Source: DASQDT01 sp036380435
Lineage (GTDB): Bacteria > Acidobacteriota > Blastocatellia > Pyrinomonadales > Pyrinomonadaceae
Direction of reading: 5' to 3'
Assembly (NCBI GenBank): GCA_036380435.1
Contig: DASVES010000080.1
Location: forward strand, 1-10,996
Length of the DNA: 10,996 nucleotides
Of the stretch, positions 7,085-10,996 are shown in pieces (position 1 is the stretch's first letter; the number at the start of each line of letters is the position of its first letter). The notes under the pieces were generated by a model. It was given only the letters and a program-made list of their open reading frames with translations. It did not search any database and was not told the origin of the DNA. A program made the position numbers and the translations under genes.

Positions 7085-10000
7085 GTTCGAGACCGAGACG
7101 CCTACGACGTTGCTGTAGGCGCTCTGCGCGATTCCGACGCCCGTGTTGTAGCCGTTGCTGACGCGGTAGCAGTAGTTGCCGTCGGGTTTCGACGTGACGG
7201 TGTAGGTGTCGTCGTTGACGGTCGCCACGTCCTGAAACGCGCTGGCCGTGACGTTGATGTTGTCGATGTACCAGCCGGCGGGCGCGCCGACGCTGTACTC
7301 GTCGCTCGTCACGCGGAAGCGCAGCTTGATGGTCTGCCCGGCGAACTGCGTGAGATCGACCGTGCGCAAGCCCTCGAAGACTTCGGCCGGGTGAAGGGCG
7401 TCGGGGCCGGTGTAGGAGGCCGCCTCGACGTAGTTCGCGCCGCCGTTGGTGCTCACTTCGACCTTACCGAAATCGTAGCCGTCCTCGAAGCCCTGCCGGG
7501 TGGTGAAGGTCAGCGCGGCCGACGCGCCGGCGGGAATCGTGACGGTTCCCTTCAACGTCAGCGACTCGTTCTGGAGCGCGCCGGCGGGGATGAAGTAGGC
7601 CGTGCTCGTGTCGCCGGGGTTGACCTGCGAAGTCCACTGTGTGCTTCCGGCCCACTTCGAGTTCTGGCCGGCGACCAGAGGCTCCTCGGCGTCGTCGGTC
7701 AAGACGGGGCCGCAGCTCGACGATTCCTGCAACACGTCGGGGCCGACGGCTCCGACGCCGCGCGCCCAGTTGAGCGTGTACTTGCCGTCCTTGTCGGGGT
7801 TGCCGTAATCGACGCCGAGCGAAAGGGTCGGCGGCGCGAGGAACGGGCAACTGTAGAGACGCACGGTATCGACGAACCAGCCGAGGTTGCCGTTGCAGGC
7901 GTCCTGTCCGAAGTCGAAGCGAAGCTTGATGGTGTCGCCGGGGTTGGTCAGGTTCGAGAGGTTGGCGATGGTCGTGCCCCACGAGCCGGAGAGTTCGCCC
8001 TCGTTGGCGCCGTTCCAGATGAACTCGTCGGTCAGCGGGTTGTTGCTGCCGATGTTGAAGTTCGGCGGATTGAAGATGTACTGATCCTGCGGGATGACGT
8101 TGAAGGGGCCGCCGTTGACGGAGACCTTGACGTTGCCGCCGTCGTATTCAAGCTCGGTCTGGACGAAGTGCTCGAAGGCGAGCTTTAAGTCTTCACCGTT
8201 GGCCGGGACGACAATCGGGGGACTGTCGATCCAGAAGCGGCCCGTCACGTCGCCGCCCGGCTGGCAGGTGCCGCCGTTCGGCTCGCCGATGCGCGGGTTG
8301 ATGGCGAAGATGGCCGTGCCTTCGTGCGCCGTGGTGTCGAGGTCGGCGGGCAGGTCTGTTGACTTGAGCACCCAGTCGGCGCCGGGGAACTCCGGCCCCG
8401 TGCCCTGATGTCCGACCGTCCAGCCGTCCATGCCCGTCTCCCAGTCTTCGGTGAAGACGGCCGCGGAGCCGTCGCACTCTTCGGGAGTGAGCGGGTCGAG
8501 CAGCTTCTCGAAGCCGCACTGCGCGGTCACGTCGTTGTCCATCTCGACGGCGTCCATCGCGTTCTGCACCTGCTGGCAGGTGGCCGCGGTGATTACGTCG
8601 GCGGATGGGACGGGCGCTCCCGTCGTCGTCGAGAGCACGGTGAGCGGCTGGTTGATGAGATCGTTGCAGGAGGCGACGAGCGCCTGCTCGTGGTCGGCGA
8701 AGTTCGTGGTGGGCGTCTGGTAGACATCGGCCGCGCGGAAGTAGATGTTGAGCGCGCGGGTCAGGCCGATGCCGGTGACGGTGACGCCGTTGAAGGTCTT
8801 GCCGTCAACGAGCATGGCGAAGGCGTGATTCGGGATGCCGGAGTTGGCGTGGACGCCGCCGCCGTCGCTCGCGTCGCAGTGATAGAGCGACGAAGAAGTC
8901 TTGTCCGGGTTGCTGAAGGCGACCGGCGTCCACATGTCGCGCAGGATGCCGGCGGCCGGGATGTTCAAGCCCTGCACGTCCTCGCCGATGCGCCAGCGCT
9001 GGCCGCCGCCCGTCGGCGTGTGAACGCCGCCCTGAATGGTGTAGGTGGTGGGCTGCGTGTTGTTGGTTCCGCCCTCGGCGTCGTGGCCGTTCAGGAGGTC
9101 GAGCGTCTCGCCGTAGATGTCGGAGTAAGACTCATTGAGCGCGCCGGACTGGTAAGAGTAGATGAGGTCATGCGTGTACTGCGTGTAGGCGTGGCCCCAC
9201 TCGTGCGAGACCACGTCGTCGGCCGTCACTTCGGTGCAGTAGTTGGTGGTCGAGCCGTTCCAGGTGGCGTTGGGACACTTGGTCGGGTCGTTGGCGGGGT
9301 CGTCCGAGTAGATGAGGACGGTGCGCATCTTGCTGCCCGCGCCGTCGAAGGAATCGCGTCCGAAGGCGGAGAGGAAGAGGTTGTAGGTCTGCCCGGCGTA
9401 GTGATAGAGGGCGCTGGCCTCATAGCCCGGAGGGATGGGTGCGCCGGAGGGCGGCAGGGGCAAGGCCGGCTTGAGGGGGTTGCCCTCTTCGATGATCGCC
9501 TTGGTGTCGTCGCCGTCATACTCTTTGTTGAAGACGAGGCGGTAGAGCGCGTGCGGCGTCAGAGAAATCTGGTTGAGCACGTCGCCCGTTTTGGCGTCAA
9601 TCCACACCTGCACGTTGTCGCCGTTCGCGTTGATGACCGTCACGGCATAGGCGAGGTGGCTGCGGCCCTTGCGGTCTTCGAGCAGCCCGTCGCGGTAGAC
9701 GCCCAGCTCCGTCTTGAACGCGCGCAGGTTGGCGGCCGACGGGCTTTTACGCAGGGAGGCGAGCGCCGTCGTCCGGGCCTGTGCGGCCGTGACCTTCGGG
9801 GTCTTGCCGACGTTGACGCCGGGGACGTAGTTGCCGTTGAAGCCCTTGACGCCGAAGGCGTTCAGGTGGACGACGACCTGTGCGCCGAGCACCTTCATGT
9901 CCATGTAGGTCTGATCGAACCTGACGTGCGTCATGCCGAGCTTGTCGGTGGTGACGCGCCCGAGTTGGAGCGCGCTGGCGGAGGTGGTCGCCGCGCCGGT

Positions 10001-10399
10001 CGAGTTTCCGGCCAGACGGCGCTCGACCTCGTTCATGCCGACGAGGCCGCCGAAGTTGGAGAGGAAGGCGCGGGCGCGCGACTCGGGCGTGCCGAGCGGG
10101 TTGTCGGAGGCGAGCACGGTCGTCGGGCCGCCAGTGGAGACGCGCACGAAGTCGTAGACGCCGGTGCGGCGCGAGGCGTGGGCGGCGATCTGCTGGCCCG
10201 TCGTGCTGCGGAGGCGCGAAAGAGTTTGCGCGGCCAGCGGGTTGACGGCCCGTTCGGGCACGGCGCTTCCCTGCCCGGCCCCGCCGCTCGCGGCGCTGCT
10301 GACCGAAGACGCGGGCGAGGAATGGAAGACGCCCAACAGGAGGACGCACAGGGCCAACGCGCACAGGGCCAAACTTCGGAACAATTTCTGGGGCTTCAT
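6572..10399 (-). CDS. Secreted M4 thermolysin-like zinc metalloprotease with MAM, FnIII and discoidin-like domains
   Basis: This encodes a 1275-residue exported endopeptidase. Residues 1-36 are a signal peptide (LALCALALCVLLLGVF core). A propeptide follows, with an FTP-like part (about 75-135) and a PepSY-like part (about 145-275). The catalytic domain spans about 280-625. Its residues match M4: zinc ligands His399 and His403 in HEWGH, catalytic Glu400, third ligand Glu423 in GALNESYSDIYG, and His517 in DGGGVHANSGI, equivalent to thermolysin His231. A MAM-like domain lies at about 645-851, then a FnIII-like domain that seems split (about 856-894 and 1054-1103) around a second MAM-like domain (about 897-1052). 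A discoidin-like tail runs from about 1106 to 1271. The start is supported by AAGGAG five bases upstream. It is the first of the three protease genes. M4 proteases usually stop soon after the catalytic domain or carry a PPC domain, so this long tail is unusual. The substrate is unknown. Confidence 0.96.
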   Translation of the reverse strand: MKPQKLFRSLALCALALCVLLLGVFHSSPASSVSSAASGGAGQGSAVPERAVNPLAAQTLSRLRSTTGQQIAAHASRRTGVYDFVRVSTGGPTTVLASDNPLGTPESRARAFLSNFGGLVGMNEVERRLAGNSTGAATTSASALQLGRVTTDKLGMTHVRFDQTYMDMKVLGAQVVVHLNAFGVKGFNGNYVPGVNVGKTPKVTAAQARTTALASLRKSPSAANLRAFKTELGVYRDGLLEDRKGRSHLAYAVTVINANGDNVQVWIDAKTGDVLNQISLTPHALYRLVFNKEYDGDDTKAIIEEGNPLKPALPLPPSGAPIPPGYEASALYHYAGQTYNLFLSAFGRDSFDGAGSKMRTVLIYSDDPANDPTKCPNATWNGSTTNYCTEVTADDVVSHEWGHAYTQYTHDLIYSYQSGALNESYSDIYGETLDLLNGHDAEGGTNNTQPTTYTIQGGVHTPTGGGQRWRIGEDVQGLNIPAAGILRDMWTPVAFSNPDKTSSSLYHCDASDGGGVHANSGIPNHAFAMLVDGKTFNGVTVTGIGLTRALNIYFRAADVYQTPTTNFADHEQALVASCNDLINQPLTVLSTTTGAPVPSADVITAATCQQVQNAMDAVEMDNDVTAQCGFEKLLDPLTPEECDGSAAVFTEDWETGMDGWTVGHQGTGPEFPGADWVLKSTDLPADLDTTAHEGTAIFAINPRIGEPNGGTCQPGGDVTGRFWIDSPPIVVPANGEDLKLAFEHFVQTELEYDGGNVKVSVNGGPFNVIPQDQYIFNPPNFNIGSNNPLTDEFIWNGANEGELSGSWGTTIANLSNLTNPGDTIKLRFDFGQDACNGNLGWFVDTVRLYSCPFLAPPTLSLGVDYGNPDKDGKYTLNWARGVGAVGPDVLQESSSCGPVLTDDAEEPLVAGQNSKWAGSTQWTSQVNPGDTSTAYFIPAGALQNESLTLKGTVTIPAGASAALTFTTRQGFEDGYDFGKVEVSTNGGANYVEAASYTGPDALHPAEVFEGLRTVDLTQFAGQTIKLRFRVTSDEYSVGAPAGWYIDNINVTASAFQDVATVNDDTYTVTSKPDGNYCYRVSNGYNTGVGIAQSAYSNVVGVSVSNVVCLTNVAASTGGGTATASSTSTSRNYAPSGAIDGDRTGANWESGGGWNDDTRDLWPDSLEVAFSGSKRVRQINVVTLQDNFQNPSEPTPLMTTSYYGLLDFEVQYQNGEGNWVTLPGGQITNNNLVMRTILLDPLQEVSTTKIRVLVHNARGSFSRIVEVEAIGCDAQP

Positions 10400-10572
10400 C
10401 GGGTCTCCTTCTTCTTTCGCGGCTCGACTGGCGGCCGACTTCTAAACTTTTACTTCGACGACGCCTCGCACTTTAAGAGGAGGCGGTTGAGACATACTTG
10501 ACCGGCGTTTTTGTTGGATAAAAGACTACCGGAAGGTGGTTGAGGAGAACTTGAGGCGGGGCGGAAGACGCG
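10400..10572. other. Leader region of the M4 protease gene, no other feature found
   Basis: The only supported element is the M4 ribosome binding site, AAGGAG on the minus strand at 10405-10410. Both strands were scanned for -35/-10 boxes. Candidates such as plus-strand TTGACC (10498-10503) with TAAAAG (10519-10524) have poor spacing or poor matches, and no promoter is called. The minus strand is moderately A/T-rich around 10500-10530, where a promoter for the protease genes could lie. Confidence 0.4.
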
Positions 10573-10623
10573 CGAGCCGCCGGAGGCGGCGATAGAATGT
10601 AGCCCACGGCGCGAGCCGTGGGG
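10573..10623 (+). repeat. Two-hairpin intergenic repeat, outer unit A (left copy)
   Basis: The unit has two hairpins. Hairpin 1 is GCCGCC-GGA-GGCGGC (10576-10590). The linker is GATAGAATGTAG. Hairpin 2 (10603-10622) has a perfect 8-bp stem that starts CCCACGGC and closes on a GCGA tetraloop of the GNRA type. The first 19 bases (10573-10591) are a perfect inverted copy of 10774-10792. This resembles REP/REPIN-like elements, which are mobilised in trans by REP-associated Y1 transposases; no such gene is present here. Confidence 0.7.
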
Positions 10624-10644
10624 ACGCGCCGGATAAAAGCAGTG

Positions 10645-10719
10645 AAGCCCCGGAGGGGCGAAAGAATCTCGACGTGCGTCCCACGCCAACACTGAGATTC
10701 TTTCGCCCCTCCGGGGCTT
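10645..10719. repeat. Perfect 26-bp inverted repeat, inner unit B pair
   Basis: The left arm (10645-10670) and right arm (10694-10719) are exact reverse complements, 26 bp each, around a 23-base loop (10671-10693). Each arm also contains its own small palindrome (GCCCC-GGA-GGGGC) followed by GAAAGAATCTC, so each arm looks like one copy of hairpin 1 plus linker of the same repeat family as the outer units. The loop holds a minor GCGT/ACGC stem. It may act as a transcription barrier for the upstream gene, but no good U-tract follows on the minus strand. Confidence 0.85.
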
Positions 10720-10741
10720 ACTTGTTGTTTTTCTTAACCTT

Positions 10742-10792
10742 ACCCCGGTCTCACGACCGGGGCTACAATCTTCCGCCGCCTCCGGCGGCTCG
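10742..10792 (-). repeat. Two-hairpin intergenic repeat, outer unit A (right, inverted copy)
   Basis: Read on the minus strand this matches the left unit: hairpin 1 GCCGCC-GGA-GGCGGC (10775-10789), linker GGAAGATTGTAG, then hairpin 2 (10743-10762), an 8-bp stem starting CCCCGGTC with a GTGA (GNRA) loop. The hairpin 2 stem differs from the left copy at several positions, yet pairing is complete in both. Confidence 0.7.
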
Positions 10793-10815
10793 TTGTCGTC
10801 GAATCTACTTCGCAC

Positions 10816-10831
10816 TTATTCAACTGAATAA
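10816..10831. repeat. 16-bp AT-rich palindrome beside the partial gene
   Basis: TTATTC (10816-10821) and GAATAA (10826-10831) are separated by AACT, and the pairing can extend to 7 bp. It begins eight bases past the stop of the partial gene. It could be a weak terminator stem for that gene (TTTTATTC precedes it on the minus strand) or a protein-binding site. Its composition is unlike the GC-rich surroundings. Confidence 0.4.
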
Positions 10832-10838
10832 AACCACT

Positions 10839-10996
10839 CTAGTGCATCTTGAACGGCCCACCCGGCTTCTCCGCCTCCAAATCCGGGCGGGCCGAATCCT
10901 GAACGACCTCGTGCATCTCCAACACGTTCGCTCTGGAGAACGCCTCTTTCGGCAAGGTGCCGGACTGTGCGTGCCCCTTCGTGAAAGCGTCGGAGC
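10839..10996 (-). CDS. 3' end of an unrecognised gene cut by the window edge
   Basis: An open minus-strand frame enters from the right edge (first complete codon at 10992-10994) and ends in TAG at 10839-10841, giving the last 51 residues of a protein. The visible sequence includes LPKEAFSRANVLEMHEVV and ends GGPFKMH. It is acidic and basic without long hydrophobic stretches, so not a membrane segment, and it carries no discoidin-like motif. Codons end mostly in G or C, as in the neighbouring genes, which supports real coding. The frame on the opposite strand is also open, so the call is moderate. No family is recognised. It is separated from the M4 protease gene by about 440 bp of repeats, so it is probably a separate transcription unit. 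Confidence 0.5.
   Translation of the reverse strand, partial: SDAFTKGHAQSGTLPKEAFSRANVLEMHEVVQDSARPDLEAEKPGGPFKMH

Noticed and set aside
8408..10501. Long plus-strand frame (697 codons) opposite the M4 protease
   Set aside because: It lies antisense to a gene with intact M4 catalytic motifs. Its translation is rich in Val, Gly, Arg and Ala without domains, as expected from the complement of GC-rich codons.
10498..10524. Possible plus-strand promoter (TTGACC with TAAAAG)
   Set aside because: Spacing of 15 bases and a weak -10 match; no plus-strand gene follows.
10573..10792. CRISPR array or att site in the repeat cluster
   Set aside because: The units are inverted and palindromic with no regular spacers, and there are no cas or integrase genes nearby.
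10450..10815. Minus-strand frame of 121 codons upstream of the M4 protease
   Set aside because: It is translated almost entirely from the nested palindromes, contains no domain, and its composition follows the repeats.

Overview
The window is high-GC bacterial DNA. It holds three large co-directional genes on the minus strand, a fourth minus-strand gene cut by the right edge, and repeat-rich gaps at both ends. Multidomain secreted proteases, PKD/Ig/cadherin-like and MAM-like modules, and GC-rich palindromic intergenic repeats suggest a free-living heterotrophic soil or water bacterium, perhaps an acidobacterium of the Blastocatellia type. That placement is inference from style; no marker gene is present.

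Layout in the direction of transcription (right to left): the 3' end of an unrecognised gene (10839-10996); a gap of about 440 bp with a nested set of inverted repeats (10573-10792); an M4 thermolysin-like metalloprotease (6572-10399); a 132-bp gap with a perfect 10-bp hairpin; a reprolysin-like metzincin protease (2426-6439, start moved six codons inward on ribosome-binding-site grounds); a 92-bp gap; an S8 subtilisin-like serine protease (138-2333); and a left-edge repeat (about 9-84). Each complete gene has a signal peptide and a good Shine-Dalgarno sequence. The short same-strand gaps are compatible with one operon, but no convincing promoter was found.

The three proteases have unrelated catalytic folds (M4, metzincin, S8) but end in the same kind of C-terminal domain of about 160 residues, resembling a discoidin / F5-8 type C (galactose-binding-like) module. 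The S8 and metzincin copies are about two-thirds identical by hand count and share DNA blocks that are almost identical, which points to recent duplication or gene conversion. The M4 and metzincin proteins also share MAM-like modules and a similar signal-peptide end. The simplest reading is a co-expressed extracellular proteolytic set whose members are directed to the same surface or ligand by a common tail. No dedicated secretion, immunity or regulatory gene is visible.

Other points of note are a glutamine where metzincins usually have the Met-turn methionine, a fibronectin III-like domain apparently split by a MAM-like insertion, and an intergenic repeat whose two hairpins differ in stem sequence between copies but keep perfect pairing and their loop types. 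The many long plus-strand reading frames opposite the proteases are GC-driven shadows.
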